From Pseudomonas laurylsulfativorans (lineage in GTDB: Bacteria; Pseudomonadota; Gammaproteobacteria; Pseudomonadales; Pseudomonadaceae), in assembly GCF_002906155.1 (NCBI RefSeq), contig NZ_MUJK01000001.1:1178001-1242000 (forward strand): a stretch of DNA of 64,000 nucleotides, written 5' to 3'. Shown here one piece after another: positions 8,545-17,338 of this stretch; positions within the stretch are counted from its first letter, which is position 1; each line of letters opens with the position of its first letter. The notes beneath the pieces are model-generated. The model had not been told where the DNA came from, did not search any database, and was given only the letters and a program-made list of their open reading frames with translations. The position numbers and the translations under genes are program-made.

Positions 8545-9573
8545 TCAGTGCCTGACCTGCGAGCGATACTGCGAAGGTGTACACCCGCTCCAACGTTGAA
8601 ATGCCCTTCGGAAGGCGGCAGCCTCGCTGAAGCCCAATTGTTCGGCAATCCGTGCGATAGGGACTTGCTGTAACAGCAGCTCCTGCGCGCGTTGATAGCG
8701 TATCTCGCCGAGCAGCTCATGAAAGCTGGTACCCGCGGCTCGCAAGTGACGCTGAAGGGTTTTGCTTGAACAGGCCATGTTCAATGCAATGCTGTTAAGG
8801 GTGGGAACAGAATCAAACTGAGTACAGATGGCCGATTTCACATTCGCGAGAATATCCCGCGGACTCTCCAGCTGGGACTTGAGCTGGGAGCAGTGCTTCT
8901 TCATCTGGGCATGGGAAACCGAATGTGCACAAGGCAGCGGCTGATCGAGCCAACGGGCATCAAAAGACAGGCAGTGAGGGCGCGACGAATCAAAAGACAC
9001 CGGGCACTCAAAATAACGTTTATAGGTCTGCGCATCCGCCAATTCAGGAAAGCCGATATTGATGTTCAACATCGGCAAGGGCTGATAAAGCAAGTCGGCG
9101 ATGAGACTTTGCAATGCCGTCAGGCAGAACTCGATCGCCAACCCACGTAATTGATCCTCAACGTCAAACGTGTCGCTGACGGTCAAGGTCGCCACACCGT
9201 GTTCTTCCTTCAGACTCAGCTCAAAGCCTGTGCCCAGTGGCAACGGATAATCGAAAAGCAGGCGCAGCGCTGATCTGAGGTCACAACTTGAAAGCAGGGT
9301 GAAGCCGAAGATGCCGTACGCAGCCAATCGGCAACGATTGCCCAGTTCCAGGCCCAGATGCGCATTGCCTGTCATGGCAAGTGCGTTGCGCAGGATGGCG
9401 TATTCCTGAGACGGCGCGATCAGTCGCAGGCCAGCCTGAAGTTCCTCGGCATCAAGATCAGTTCCCTGCAGCAACCCTTCCGTCGGGTGACCCGCTTCAA
9501 TCATCAGCGAGTCGACCAGTGCGATGAAGTGCAGCGTGGCCAGTCTATCGATGTCATCTAAAGATCCTCCCAT
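8545..9573 (-). CDS. AraC-family regulator with arabinose-binding-like N-terminal domain
   Basis: A 342-residue regulator. The N-terminal ~220 residues match the large sensor domain seen in OruR/ArgR-type AraC proteins, and the C-terminus has two helix-turn-helix motifs, including IARIAEQLGFSEAAAFRRAF. The start at 9573 has GGGAG 8 bases upstream; a longer version from 9609 is possible. An AACAGGT-N7-GGMCA element lies about 60-75 bp upstream of this start, so the gene belongs to the same regulon and may encode its regulator. A second protein of the same architecture is at 21440. Confidence 0.9.
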   Translation of the reverse strand: MGGSLDDIDRLATLHFIALVDSLMIEAGHPTEGLLQGTDLDAEELQAGLRLIAPSQEYAILRNALAMTGNAHLGLELGNRCRLAAYGIFGFTLLSSCDLRSALRLLFDYPLPLGTGFELSLKEEHGVATLTVSDTFDVEDQLRGLAIEFCLTALQSLIADLLYQPLPMLNINIGFPELADAQTYKRYFECPVSFDSSRPHCLSFDARWLDQPLPCAHSVSHAQMKKHCSQLKSQLESPRDILANVKSAICTQFDSVPTLNSIALNMACSSKTLQRHLRAAGTSFHELLGEIRYQRAQELLLQQVPIARIAEQLGFSEAAAFRRAFQRWSGCTPSQYRSQVRH

Positions 9574-9630
9574 GATATTCACTCCCCATGCTGATTCAGC
9601 GGGGAGCATAAACCTTGGTCAGAAATCAGA

Positions 9631-9649
9631 AACAGGTGCCAAACGACCA
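9631..9649 (+). promoter_or_regulatory. AACAGGT-N7-GGMCA element, site 3
   Basis: Sequence AACAGGTGCCAAACGACCA (GACCA at the variable half), about 60 bp upstream of the AraC gene starting at 9573. Confidence 0.65.
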
Positions 9650-9679
9650 AAAATCGGGGCACAACGGCCTCGTCACAAC

Positions 9680-10324
9680 TTAATGGCCGACGCGAATCAT
9701 GTTTACCCACATCGTGCGCATTGTCTCAAGCGTTTCGTCCCAATGTTGCTGATCGGCGGCGATCTGTTTGTTGTAAAACAACAGCCCTTCGATTTGCGAA
9801 GCGATAAGCGTCGCGTAGACATCAGCCTTGCTGGAGGTCAACTGCGGATTCACCTCCCTGATCAAGTTCGCCAGGATGCGGCAGAACTCACCGTAGATAT
9901 GCTTGAGATGCTCATTGACGGCTTTGTCGTGTTCGGCCAACGCCCACGTCTGGAATGAGAACGATGCAATCCAGGGGTCCAGCGTCGCGGCCATGTCTTC
10001 ATCGATTACCTTCAGGAAGCGCTGCTCAGGCGTGAGCGACGTCTCATTGGCAATGTCGTAGAAGCGAGTGACGAAGACCTCGATTTTTGCCCGAATCATG
10101 GAAAGCAGAAGGTTTTCGGTAGTACCGCAGTAATGCTGGAGGTTACTGAGGCTGATGCCCAACTCACTGGCAACTCGCCGGGCGGAAAACTGAGCGTAGC
10201 CATCCCGTACGAAAAGCATGGCTGCTGCTTCAATGATGTCCTCGATCCGCTGAACGCGTTTCTTTTCGCGGGGGCTGGCGGTCCTGTCAAACAGCGACTC
10301 GGCCCGTGTGCTTTCACTCGACAT
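9680..10324 (-). CDS. TetR-family repressor
   Basis: A 214-residue TetR-type regulator. The N-terminal DNA-binding domain (residues ~25-75) includes FSARRVASELGISLSNLQHY, the usual recognition helix region. The rest is the helical ligand-binding and dimer domain. The start at 10324 is chosen because GGAG lies 9 bases upstream; a start at 10354 with no clear ribosome site is the alternative. About 140 bp upstream of the gene is the palindrome GGTC-N4-GACC, which recurs twice upstream of the AraC gene at 21440. Autoregulation and control of that operon are inferred. Confidence 0.9.
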   Translation of the reverse strand: MSSESTRAESLFDRTASPREKKRVQRIEDIIEAAAMLFVRDGYAQFSARRVASELGISLSNLQHYCGTTENLLLSMIRAKIEVFVTRFYDIANETSLTPEQRFLKVIDEDMAATLDPWIASFSFQTWALAEHDKAVNEHLKHIYGEFCRILANLIREVNPQLTSSKADVYATLIASQIEGLLFYNKQIAADQQHWDETLETMRTMWVNMIRVGH

Positions 10325-10460
10325 CGCGTAATGCTCCAAAAGCGCATGTTCCATTTTTACAGAATGCCTGCTGCCAAAGCCGCGATCTGATCTCGCGGGT
10401 ATTGGCCTATCCTTGGCGCTCTGCAGACTGACAAGAATTGTAGGTAGGACACTTGATATA

Positions 10461-10472
10461 GGTCAAGCGACC
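10461..10472. promoter_or_regulatory. GGTC-N4-GACC palindrome, site 1
   Basis: GGTCAAGCGACC, upstream of the TetR gene. The flanks CACTTGA-NN-TA before and CG after also match the site at 21050. A likely TetR operator. Confidence 0.5.
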
Positions 10473-10548
10473 GAGTTTTATGAATCATTTAACCTTCGTT
10501 TCGGTTAGCGTCAGTCCAAAGCCATTCGGGCCGCCTCTGCTACTTCTA

Positions 10549-12024
10549 TCAAAGGCCGACAGTGACCTTCTTGAGTGTCAACTGGCGGACGTTGCGGTAG
10601 CCACCCTTGTAGCTGGTAGCAATCACCAGGCGCATGGCCAGGTAATAGGCCAGGACACAAACGGCGAGCGTCGGCATCGTTGCCCCAACGTAACGGAAGG
10701 TGGGGCCTACCGCCAACGTCAGCGGATCAAACAACATCAGGTATACCGCCGCCCCCAGGGCGATGGTGGCCATGGCAACCCAATTGACACCACCCCAGAA
10801 CCAGTAAGCACCTTCTTCGCTCTTTACGAACAGGTGTGTCGGCAACAACACCTGACGACGCAGCAAGAGAAAATCTGTCAACAGCACGGCGGCAATGCCC
10901 GCGAAAATGGCGCTGTTGTAGGCCAGCCAATTCATCACATGCGCAATCAACCATTGCGTATTGAAGGCAACCACCAATCCCGGCAACAACAGCACCAGAA
11001 TGATCATGTCCCAGCGCATCCTGGCAAAGAACCGTACTTGTTGAACCGAGACCCCGGCAAAGTAGAAGAAGCTGATCAAGGTGCCCAGGTTGGCCAGCAG
11101 GAGTATGGATACGATCACCGTGCCAACGCCATTGCCAGCGGTCTTGATCACCCATTCTGCTGGCTCGGTGGAACCGGTCACCACCGCCGCCAGCGCCCCT
11201 ACGGCAGAGGTGAAACCTGCACCAATCAACCCTGCGCCCAACAACGAAGGCGTGATGAGATGCTTGCGTTTATGAATAAGCCGAGCGATTCCGCCAAAAA
11301 AAGGGACACTGGTCAACGCATTGGATGCCCCGAACTCGACGCCGTAGGCCAGTTGCAGCAATGGGTCGGTGGCGTAGGCTAACTTCGCATCAACATTGGT
11401 CTGCAGCAGGGTCGTCAAACTGACATCACGCGTGATCAGGTAAAGCACAATGCAAGCGATGATCAGAATGGCCGGTGAGGTATACCGTGTCAGCAAGGCA
11501 ATCATCGCCGGGCCCTTTCTCAGCAGCGCCCAGACCAGGGCAAGCATGAGCACCGATACAGTGGCGACAAAGCCGTTGTCGATTTCGCCGCCAGGATTGA
11601 ACAGGATCTGCTGCAGGCGACCGGCGGCTTGTCCGGTCATGGCGATGAGCACGAATGACCAACCCAGGGTAGTAATCAGGATCAGTGCCAGCAGCAATGA
11701 AGAACCACGGGTGCCCATCGAGCTTTTGGCCGCATCGACCGGATCGACACCGTGGCGAAAACAGATCATTCCTGAAGCCAGATACACGGGCGCGAGACCC
11801 ACTATCAGGCCGATCAGGTAACCGGCAATACCGATAGAGGTATTGCCGATGTAGGCAATGGAAGCACCAAATAGATAATTGAAACTGGCCGCACCGATGG
11901 CAACGCATGCCGCCAGCAATGAGCCAAAGCCATTGTACAACCGGTTTGAACCCTGCACCGGCAAGCGCCCTGCCAAGGCTTCACGCGATATTGCGCCACT
12001 CACATCCGCACCCGAATCACTCAT
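10549..12024 (-). CDS. NCS1-family cytosine/purine-type permease, copy 1
   Basis: A 491-residue integral membrane protein of the nucleobase:cation symporter-1 family, with about 12 hydrophobic segments. Members carry nucleobases, hydantoins, allantoin and other small nitrogen heterocycles with Na+ or H+. The start at 12024 has AGGGGA at the right distance. It is an obvious tandem paralogue of the permease at 12209: same length, and near-matching throughout by eye. It has its own regulatory element (site 4) and is separated from its twin by a terminator. Sitting beside imine-reductase and amine-transaminase genes, it probably imports the nitrogenous substrate; this is inference. Confidence 0.88.
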   Translation of the reverse strand: MSDSGADVSGAISREALAGRLPVQGSNRLYNGFGSLLAACVAIGAASFNYLFGASIAYIGNTSIGIAGYLIGLIVGLAPVYLASGMICFRHGVDPVDAAKSSMGTRGSSLLLALILITTLGWSFVLIAMTGQAAGRLQQILFNPGGEIDNGFVATVSVLMLALVWALLRKGPAMIALLTRYTSPAILIIACIVLYLITRDVSLTTLLQTNVDAKLAYATDPLLQLAYGVEFGASNALTSVPFFGGIARLIHKRKHLITPSLLGAGLIGAGFTSAVGALAAVVTGSTEPAEWVIKTAGNGVGTVIVSILLLANLGTLISFFYFAGVSVQQVRFFARMRWDMIILVLLLPGLVVAFNTQWLIAHVMNWLAYNSAIFAGIAAVLLTDFLLLRRQVLLPTHLFVKSEEGAYWFWGGVNWVAMATIALGAAVYLMLFDPLTLAVGPTFRYVGATMPTLAVCVLAYYLAMRLVIATSYKGGYRNVRQLTLKKVTVGL

Positions 12025-12086
12025 GGAATTCCCCTGATCTACCGTCGACAAGACAAGCTCGAATTATGAGCCGGCGGCGATAGTCC

Positions 12087-12105
12087 AACAGGTGCGACGC
12101 GGACA
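12087..12105 (+). promoter_or_regulatory. AACAGGT-N7-GGMCA element, site 4
   Basis: Sequence AACAGGTGCGACGCGGACA followed by AATTAC, 63 bp upstream of the first NCS1 permease start. Confidence 0.75.
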
Positions 12106-12162
12106 AATTACCGGTGAGCGACGCACCGCTCATACGGCAAAATCAAGTCTGCTCCCACCAAT

Positions 12163-12191
12163 GAAAAGGCCCCGGCATTACGCCAGGGCCT
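12163..12191 (-). terminator. Rho-independent terminator after NCS1 permease copy 2
   Basis: On the minus strand AGGCCCTGGC pairs with GCCGGGGCCT (one G-U) and is followed by TTTT. It lies about 20 bp beyond the stop of the permease ending at 12209. Confidence 0.75.
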
Positions 12192-12208
12192 GGTTCGGCA
12201 AGTCTGAT

Positions 12209-13684
12209 TTACAGCCCAACACTGACCTTCTTCAGGGCCAACTGTGCAACATTTCGATAACCGCCTTTGTCACTCGATGCAATCACCAGGCGCATGGCCG
12301 CATAGTACGTCACGATACACAGTGCGAAAGAAGGCATGGCCGCACCGATGTAGCGAAACGAGCCGCCTACCGCCAGTGTCATCGGGTTGAACAATGACAG
12401 GTAGGAACACACACCCAACACAATGACGCCCATCGCAACCCAGTTCACCCCTCCCCAGAACCAATAAGCGCTGTCACTGGTTTTGACAAACAAGTGGCCG
12501 GGCAGGACTTTCTGTTGGCGCAGCAGCAGATAGTCGGTGAGCAGTATCGCGGCGATACCGACAAACATCGCGCCGTTGTAGGCCAGCCAGTTCATCACAT
12601 GGGCGATCAACCAATCTGTTTCAAAGGCCACCACGATGCCCGGCAGTAACAGAATGGCGATGATCATGTCCCAGCGCATCCTGGCGAAAAACCTGATCTG
12701 CTGGACCGACACACCGGCCAGGTAGAAAAAGCTCACCAAGGTCCCGAGATTGGCCAGCAACAGTATTGTCACGATCAACGTACCCAGGCCATTTCCAGCG
12801 GTCTTGACCACCCACTCCGCGGGCTCGGTAGAGCCCGTGGCCACGGCTGCCAGGGCCCCCACGGCAGTGGTAAAACCCGCACCAATCAATCCAGCGCCCA
12901 GCAGGCATGGTGTGACCAGATGTTTGCGTTTGTGGATCAACCGCGCCATGCCGCCAAAAAACGGCACGATGGTCAGTGCATTGGAAGCACCAAATTCAAC
13001 GCCGTAGGCCAACTGCAATAACGGGTCGGTGGTATAGGCCAGTTTCGGGTCGACATTGGTATGCAACAACGTTGAAAAACTGACGTCCCGGGTGACGAGA
13101 TACAACACGACTGCCGCAATGATCAGAATCGCCGGCGAAGTGAAGCGCGTGAGCATCGCAATCATGGCGGGGCCTTTTCTGAGCAGCACCCAGATCAACA
13201 CCAGCATGAAAATCGAAACAAGAGCCACGAACGTGTTGTCGATACCACCGCCCGGATTGAACAGCACCTGTTGCAGCCGCCCTGCTGCCTGCCCCGTCAT
13301 GGCGACCAGCACGAACGACCAGCCCAGCGTAGTCACCAGGATCATCAACAGCAGCAATGCGGAACCCCGAGTGCCCAGCGCACTTTTTGCCGCATCCACA
13401 GGGTCGACACCATGCCGATAACTCAGCATCCCGGAGGCCAGATACATTGGCGCCAAGGTCATCATCAGGCCGATGACATAGCCAGCAATGCCGATGCTCG
13501 TGTTACCGATGTAGGCGATAGAAGCACCAAACAAGTAGTTGAAACTAGCCGCCCCGATTGCAATAGCCGCGCCCAGCAATGTGCCAAAACCATTGTACAA
13601 CCGCGCGGAACCTGGCACCGGCAAGCGCCCTGCCAGCGTTTCCCGAGAGATAAGCCCGCTTACGTCTTCACCTGAATTGCTCAT
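12209..13684 (-). CDS. NCS1-family cytosine/purine-type permease, copy 2
   Basis: A 491-residue NCS1 transporter, the tandem duplicate of the gene at 10549. Hydrophobic segments and the shared N-terminal block SREtLAGRLPV-GS-RLYNGFG align without gaps. GAGG is 6 bases upstream of the ATG. It lies 12 bp after a small membrane-protein gene and appears to be cotranscribed with it from a promoter near site 5. Two near-identical permeases with separate promoters could differ in affinity or in enantiomer preference; this cannot be told from sequence. Confidence 0.88.
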   Translation of the reverse strand: MSNSGEDVSGLISRETLAGRLPVPGSARLYNGFGTLLGAAIAIGAASFNYLFGASIAYIGNTSIGIAGYVIGLMMTLAPMYLASGMLSYRHGVDPVDAAKSALGTRGSALLLLMILVTTLGWSFVLVAMTGQAAGRLQQVLFNPGGGIDNTFVALVSIFMLVLIWVLLRKGPAMIAMLTRFTSPAILIIAAVVLYLVTRDVSFSTLLHTNVDPKLAYTTDPLLQLAYGVEFGASNALTIVPFFGGMARLIHKRKHLVTPCLLGAGLIGAGFTTAVGALAAVATGSTEPAEWVVKTAGNGLGTLIVTILLLANLGTLVSFFYLAGVSVQQIRFFARMRWDMIIAILLLPGIVVAFETDWLIAHVMNWLAYNGAMFVGIAAILLTDYLLLRQQKVLPGHLFVKTSDSAYWFWGGVNWVAMGVIVLGVCSYLSLFNPMTLAVGGSFRYIGAAMPSFALCIVTYYAAMRLVIASSDKGGYRNVAQLALKKVSVGL

Positions 13685-13696
13685 GGCAAACCTCTA

Positions 13697-13921
13697 TCAG
13701 ATGTAAAAGCCCACGAGGGCCCAAAGGACAATACCGGCAACAAACCAGCCAGCCGCTGTCAGGATGATCGAACCGGTCGGCAAACTGGTTTCGTCATTGA
13801 GGTTCTCGGGAGAATTCAAGGCGATCAAACTCCTGACCAGATCGAGGTCAAGATCGCCGATCGTGTCGTCGACCAGAAAAGAATGTTCGTCTGAGATATG
13901 AAGGCTGGATACATCACGCAT
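13697..13921 (-). CDS. Small single-pass membrane protein beside the NCS1 permease
   Basis: A 74-residue protein with an acidic N-terminal half and one hydrophobic segment at residues ~51-72, ending GFYI. I recognise no named family. The ATG at 13921 has AGGAG with a 6-base spacer. A longer frame from 14098 also has a good ribosome site, but its extra 59 codons run through the AACAGGT-N7-GGMCA element at 14067-14085 and look non-coding, so the short form is preferred. The stop is 12 bp before the second permease, suggesting a small accessory subunit comparable in layout to the small partners of other cation symporters. This is inference. Confidence 0.6.
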   Translation of the reverse strand: MRDVSSLHISDEHSFLVDDTIGDLDLDLVRSLIALNSPENLNDETSLPTGSIILTAAGWFVAGIVLWALVGFYI

Positions 13922-14066
13922 AAGCTGCTCCTGAAAAACGGTAGAGGGCAGAATGTCTGGAAAGATCGTTTTTATTGTGTGCCAGCATCCGTGCGTGCCT
14001 TGACCATGACCGGCCAATTCCGCGCCATCCGTTGACGCCTTGATTATGGGCTTGCCAACCTTGGCA

Positions 14067-14085
14067 AACAGGTGCGCAGGGGACA
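14067..14085 (+). promoter_or_regulatory. AACAGGT-N7-GGMCA element, site 5
   Basis: Sequence AACAGGTGCGCAGGGGACA followed by TTTT, about 145 bp upstream of the small membrane-protein gene that leads the second NCS1 permease. Confidence 0.75.
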
Positions 14086-14136
14086 TTTTGAGGGTCATTG
14101 CTCCCTCCCCGCCAACCTGCTGCCGAACGGTATCGA

Positions 14137-15015
14137 TCAGCCTTTGCGGCGGAATACTTCGAAGGCTGCTGGCAGCTCATCTGCTTCGTGACCGCGCGCA
14201 GCTGTCTGGTCGACGTACTCGGAAAACAATTGCAGCAAACCGTGCTCTACGCCTGATTTTTTCGCCCGCTTCAGCAGCGATTGCACACCCAGCGAATGAA
14301 CATGAATAGAAGCTTCGTTACCGGAGTAGTCCTGCTGATCGATGGCCTCGATTGTGCGCTTCCAGGTGCTTTCTATTACGGGTTTGAACGCATTCAATGC
14401 TGTTTTGAAGTCCTTGATATCGACCTGCTCGGCCTCCAGCATCGCCGCACTTTGCATCAACGCGAAGGTATTGCCGTAGTACATCGTCAGCAAGCTGCCA
14501 TCCAGCAGATTGGCTGATGATGGCTTGCTGCCGACATAGGTCATGCGCCCACCCAGCAGCTTCATTTGCGTCTCGCAACTGTCCCACACCGCACGATCAC
14601 CGGACACCAGCAGCAAGCATTCGGGACCACCGACCTTGGTCGGATAATCCATGATCGCACCGTCCAGGTAATTCACCCCGACTTCTGCCGCCCACAGGGC
14701 GCCGAGCTCTGCCTCCCTGCCATCGCCGGTGGTCAATTGCACGATCGTCTTGCCCTCGAGCAGAGGCGTGATCTCATCCTGGTGAAACAGCGCATTACTC
14801 GTGGTGTAGTCAGCCAGGCAGACGATGATGAGGTCGGAGGCACTCACCGCGGCAACAAAGTCCGCCGCGGCCTTTGCGCCCAATGCAACCAATGGATCAG
14901 CCTTGGAAGCTGATCGATTCCAGACAGTAACTTGCAAACCGGCATCAATAAATGGCGGGACCAGCGCCGCGCCCATTTGGCCAAGACCGATAAACGTTGC
15001 TTTTGAATGCTTCAT
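14137..15015 (-). CDS. Imine-reductase-like NAD(P)H dehydrogenase, Asp type
   Basis: A 292-residue protein of the beta-hydroxyacid dehydrogenase superfamily, closest by eye to imine reductases, which reduce cyclic imines to amines with NADPH. Seen: Rossmann motif GLGQMG at 10-15; VTVWNRSASKADPLVALGA, with the WNRS pattern typical of NADPH-binding imine reductases; and Asp172 (NLLDGSLLTMYYG) at the position of the catalytic Asp of R-type imine reductases. The Lys of true hydroxyisobutyrate dehydrogenases is not evident there. AAGGA precedes the ATG at 15015. It is divergent from the amine transaminase at 15322 and has its own copy of the regulatory element (site 6). Confidence 0.82.
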   Translation of the reverse strand: MKHSKATFIGLGQMGAALVPPFIDAGLQVTVWNRSASKADPLVALGAKAAADFVAAVSASDLIIVCLADYTTSNALFHQDEITPLLEGKTIVQLTTGDGREAELGALWAAEVGVNYLDGAIMDYPTKVGGPECLLLVSGDRAVWDSCETQMKLLGGRMTYVGSKPSSANLLDGSLLTMYYGNTFALMQSAAMLEAEQVDIKDFKTALNAFKPVIESTWKRTIEAIDQQDYSGNEASIHVHSLGVQSLLKRAKKSGVEHGLLQLFSEYVDQTAARGHEADELPAAFEVFRRKG

Positions 15016-15094
15016 GCCAATTCCTTCTTGCTGATGAGATGTCAACCGCGTCAGCCGCGGTGCCCAAGGACTCTAGGCAGCTGACGCTTGGCAA

Positions 15095-15113
15095 AAAAGG
15101 TGCTTTATGGCCA
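15095..15113 (+). promoter_or_regulatory. AACAGGT-N7-GGMCA element, site 6
   Basis: AAAAGGTGCTTTATGGCCA, one base off the consensus in the first half. It lies 80 bp upstream of the minus-strand imine-reductase-like gene. Confidence 0.6.
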
Positions 15114-15200
15114 ACAAAGCATCCTCGACAGGACAGTCGCTTGCCGGGCCTTGCGCCAGGCCCTGACACGCTGAAGGGTGGCCGCACAGACGTTGTAATT

Positions 15201-15219
15201 TGGCCCCTGCTCACCTGTT
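15201..15219 (-). promoter_or_regulatory. AACAGGT-N7-GGMCA element, site 7
   Basis: Minus strand reads AACAGGTGAGCAGGGGCCA followed by AATTAC. It lies about 105 bp upstream of the amine-transaminase gene and faces site 6 in the divergent promoter region. Confidence 0.75.
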
Positions 15220-15321
15220 TGGCGCCGCCACCGCCGCCCTACCATGAGCTCACCGGCAACACCGCTGAAAGGCCCTGCGTAATCCGCAGCCTCCATCTCA
15301 CCTTGGAATAGAGAGCGACCG

Positions 15322-16308
15322 ATGAGCATCATCCAGGCACAACACATCATGTTGAACGACCCCGCCCATGTGCGCGTCGCCTATGAGCCTAAGTACAGCC
15401 ACGGCTCGGCATTCATCAATGGCACTTACGTGGATCTGGATAACGCGGCAATCCCGATGTCCGACTTGGGCTTTACCCAAGCGGATGCTTGCTACGATGT
15501 AGTAAGTGTCAGCAAAGGTTATTTTTTCCGCCTTGAAGACCATCTGGAGCGCTTCGAAAGCGCGTGCACCAAATTTCAGCTGACCAACCCTTACACCAAA
15601 AAGCAGACCACCGAGATCCTCACGAACCTGGTCAAACAGGCCGGTGCCAAGGAGGCTTACGTATGGTGGGCGGTAACCCGCGGCTTCATGCCAGATGGCG
15701 GTGATCGGATCAATCCCAATGCATACGAAAACCGCTTCTATGCGTTTGTCGTGCCCTACGTATTCATTTCCAACGACGAACAAAGGGCTCGTGGCATCGA
15801 CCTGCTGGTGAGCAAACAATTCATTCGCATTCCGCCCGAAGCGGTGGACCCTACCGCGAAGAATTTCCACTGGATGGACCTCAAGCTATCGCTGTTCGAA
15901 GCCAACACCGCCAACAAGGAATGGTCGGTACTGTGTGACGCCAGCGGTTATCTGACCGAAGCGCCCGGTTCAAACATCTTCCTGATCAAGGACGGTGTGC
16001 TGTACACGCCGGATTCCGGCTGCCTGGAAGGCATCACGCGCAAAACCACGCTGGAGCTGGCAAAGGAAATCGGCATGCCCATCCATGTCGAACGTGTCCA
16101 TGTCGAACAGTTGCTCAATGCCGACGAAGCCTTCCTGACTTCCACCGCCGGCGGGATCATGCCAATCAATACCGTCGATGACACCGTACTGGGCGGCAAG
16201 GCTGGCCCCGGCGAATTGACCACTCAACTGCACAACCTTTACTGGACCAAACGCTGGGACGGCTGGCTTGGCACTGCCGTGGACTACAGCACACCGGCGA
16301 ACGTTTAG
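15322..16308 (+). CDS. Class IV (R)-selective amine transaminase-like enzyme
   Basis: A 328-residue fold-type IV PLP enzyme, the fold shared by branched-chain aminotransferases and (R)-amine transaminases. It follows the fungal (R)-amine transaminase pattern closely: CYDVVSVSKGYFFRLEDHLE, PTAKNFHWMDL with the PLP lysine at Lys180, and LTEAPGSN with Glu213, the same numbering as in the Aspergillus enzyme as I recall it. Branched-chain aminotransferases lack the YDV-SV-G-FFRL-DHL block. It should move an amino group between a chiral amine and a keto acid. It leads an operon with a dioxygenase and further imine-reductase-like genes, and has regulatory site 7 upstream. Direction (deamination or amination) is not determinable from sequence. 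Confidence 0.85.
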   Translation: MSIIQAQHIMLNDPAHVRVAYEPKYSHGSAFINGTYVDLDNAAIPMSDLGFTQADACYDVVSVSKGYFFRLEDHLERFESACTKFQLTNPYTKKQTTEILTNLVKQAGAKEAYVWWAVTRGFMPDGGDRINPNAYENRFYAFVVPYVFISNDEQRARGIDLLVSKQFIRIPPEAVDPTAKNFHWMDLKLSLFEANTANKEWSVLCDASGYLTEAPGSNIFLIKDGVLYTPDSGCLEGITRKTTLELAKEIGMPIHVERVHVEQLLNADEAFLTSTAGGIMPINTVDDTVLGGKAGPGELTTQLHNLYWTKRWDGWLGTAVDYSTPANV

Positions 16309-16377
16309 TCGGCCCTCAAGTGCGGTAGCTACCTATCGCACCGAGATCATCCCCTTTACGCCTTACAGGTTTCCCCC

Positions 16378-17247
16378 ATGGCCAGCGCATTCAAGAAAAT
16401 CACCCTCGATACCCCGAAAGAAGAAGTTCTGAAAATCCTCAAAGAAGACGCCGGTGTCATCATCAAAGGCATGCTCACACCGGATCAGGTCGCTCGATTC
16501 AACGCCGACGTTCAGCCGCAGATGGACAAGATTCCCGCAGGCTCGTCCAAGACCAACGAAGGCGCACAGGATTTCCATGGTGCCAACACCAAGCGCTTGA
16601 CCAACCTGGTCACTCACAGCAAAACCTTCCGTGAAGAAATCATCGACCACGACAAGGTTCACCAGTTGGCTCACGCGATTCTAAGCCCATGGTGCGATAC
16701 CTACTGGATGGGAACGGCGCAAGTTATCGAGATCGGACCGGGCAACAAGGCTCAACCGTTGCACCGCGATTTCGAGAACTACATGGCGTTCAAGGAGATG
16801 GGGATCAAAGCTCCGGATGTCATCTGCAATTTCCTGATCGCCCTGAGCCCCTGCACTGAAGAAAACGGCGCGACCCGGATCATCCCCGGTAGCCAGAACT
16901 GGCCGGATTACGACGACCGGGGCACACCGGAAATGACCGTGGCCGCCGAGCTTGAGCCGGGTGACGCACTGTTTTTTACAGGCAAGATCGCTCATGGCGG
17001 TGGCGCCAACGTGACGACTGACCAGTACCGCCGAGCCGTGGCCTTTACCTTTAACCTCGGTTGGCTGGTACCGGAGGAAGCTTACCCATTCGTGGTCGAC
17101 ATGGAACTGGTCCGCACCCTGTCGCCACGCGTACAGCAAATCCTCGGTTTTCGCTCCTTCACCGCAGACCTATACGGCCTGCCGGGCCTGTGGCAAGTCA
17201 ACTACGAGGAAATCGCCGATTACATCGGGCTCAACCCTCCTCGCTGA
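16378..17247 (+). CDS. PhyH-family Fe(II)/2-oxoglutarate dioxygenase, second of three
   Basis: A 289-residue PhyH-type oxygenase. Iron ligands His129-x-Asp131 (LHRDF) and His206 (AHGGGANV) are present, with an Arg pair at 218-219 for 2-oxoglutarate. It is closely related to the protein at 44932: the blocks NGATRIIPGS, HGGGANV and GWLVPEEAYPF are shared. The gene starts 69 bp after the transaminase and ahead of the second imine-reductase-like gene, so it probably hydroxylates the amine or its ketone within this pathway. Hydroxylation next to nitrogen would give a carbinolamine and then an imine, which would fit the neighbouring imine reductases; that link is inference. Confidence 0.88.
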   Translation: MASAFKKITLDTPKEEVLKILKEDAGVIIKGMLTPDQVARFNADVQPQMDKIPAGSSKTNEGAQDFHGANTKRLTNLVTHSKTFREEIIDHDKVHQLAHAILSPWCDTYWMGTAQVIEIGPGNKAQPLHRDFENYMAFKEMGIKAPDVICNFLIALSPCTEENGATRIIPGSQNWPDYDDRGTPEMTVAAELEPGDALFFTGKIAHGGGANVTTDQYRRAVAFTFNLGWLVPEEAYPFVVDMELVRTLSPRVQQILGFRSFTADLYGLPGLWQVNYEEIADYIGLNPPR

Positions 17248-17338
17248 TCTCTGCAAATCGTGCCGCCACGCGCCGATCTTCTGGAATTGCGCGCGTGGCT
17301 TTGACCTCCTCCATCCCCTACTGTCTTGAGGGCAGATC

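Noticed and set aside
13697..14098. 133-codon version of the small membrane protein
   Set aside because: Its extra N-terminal part covers regulatory site 5 and shows no recognisable protein features. The 74-residue form has its own strong ribosome site. It cannot be fully excluded.
15088..15103. Sigma-54-like promoter (TTGGC, GG to GC spacing of 12)
   Set aside because: The stretch overlaps regulatory site 6 (15095-15113), which explains it better. No sigma-54 activator is encoded nearby.
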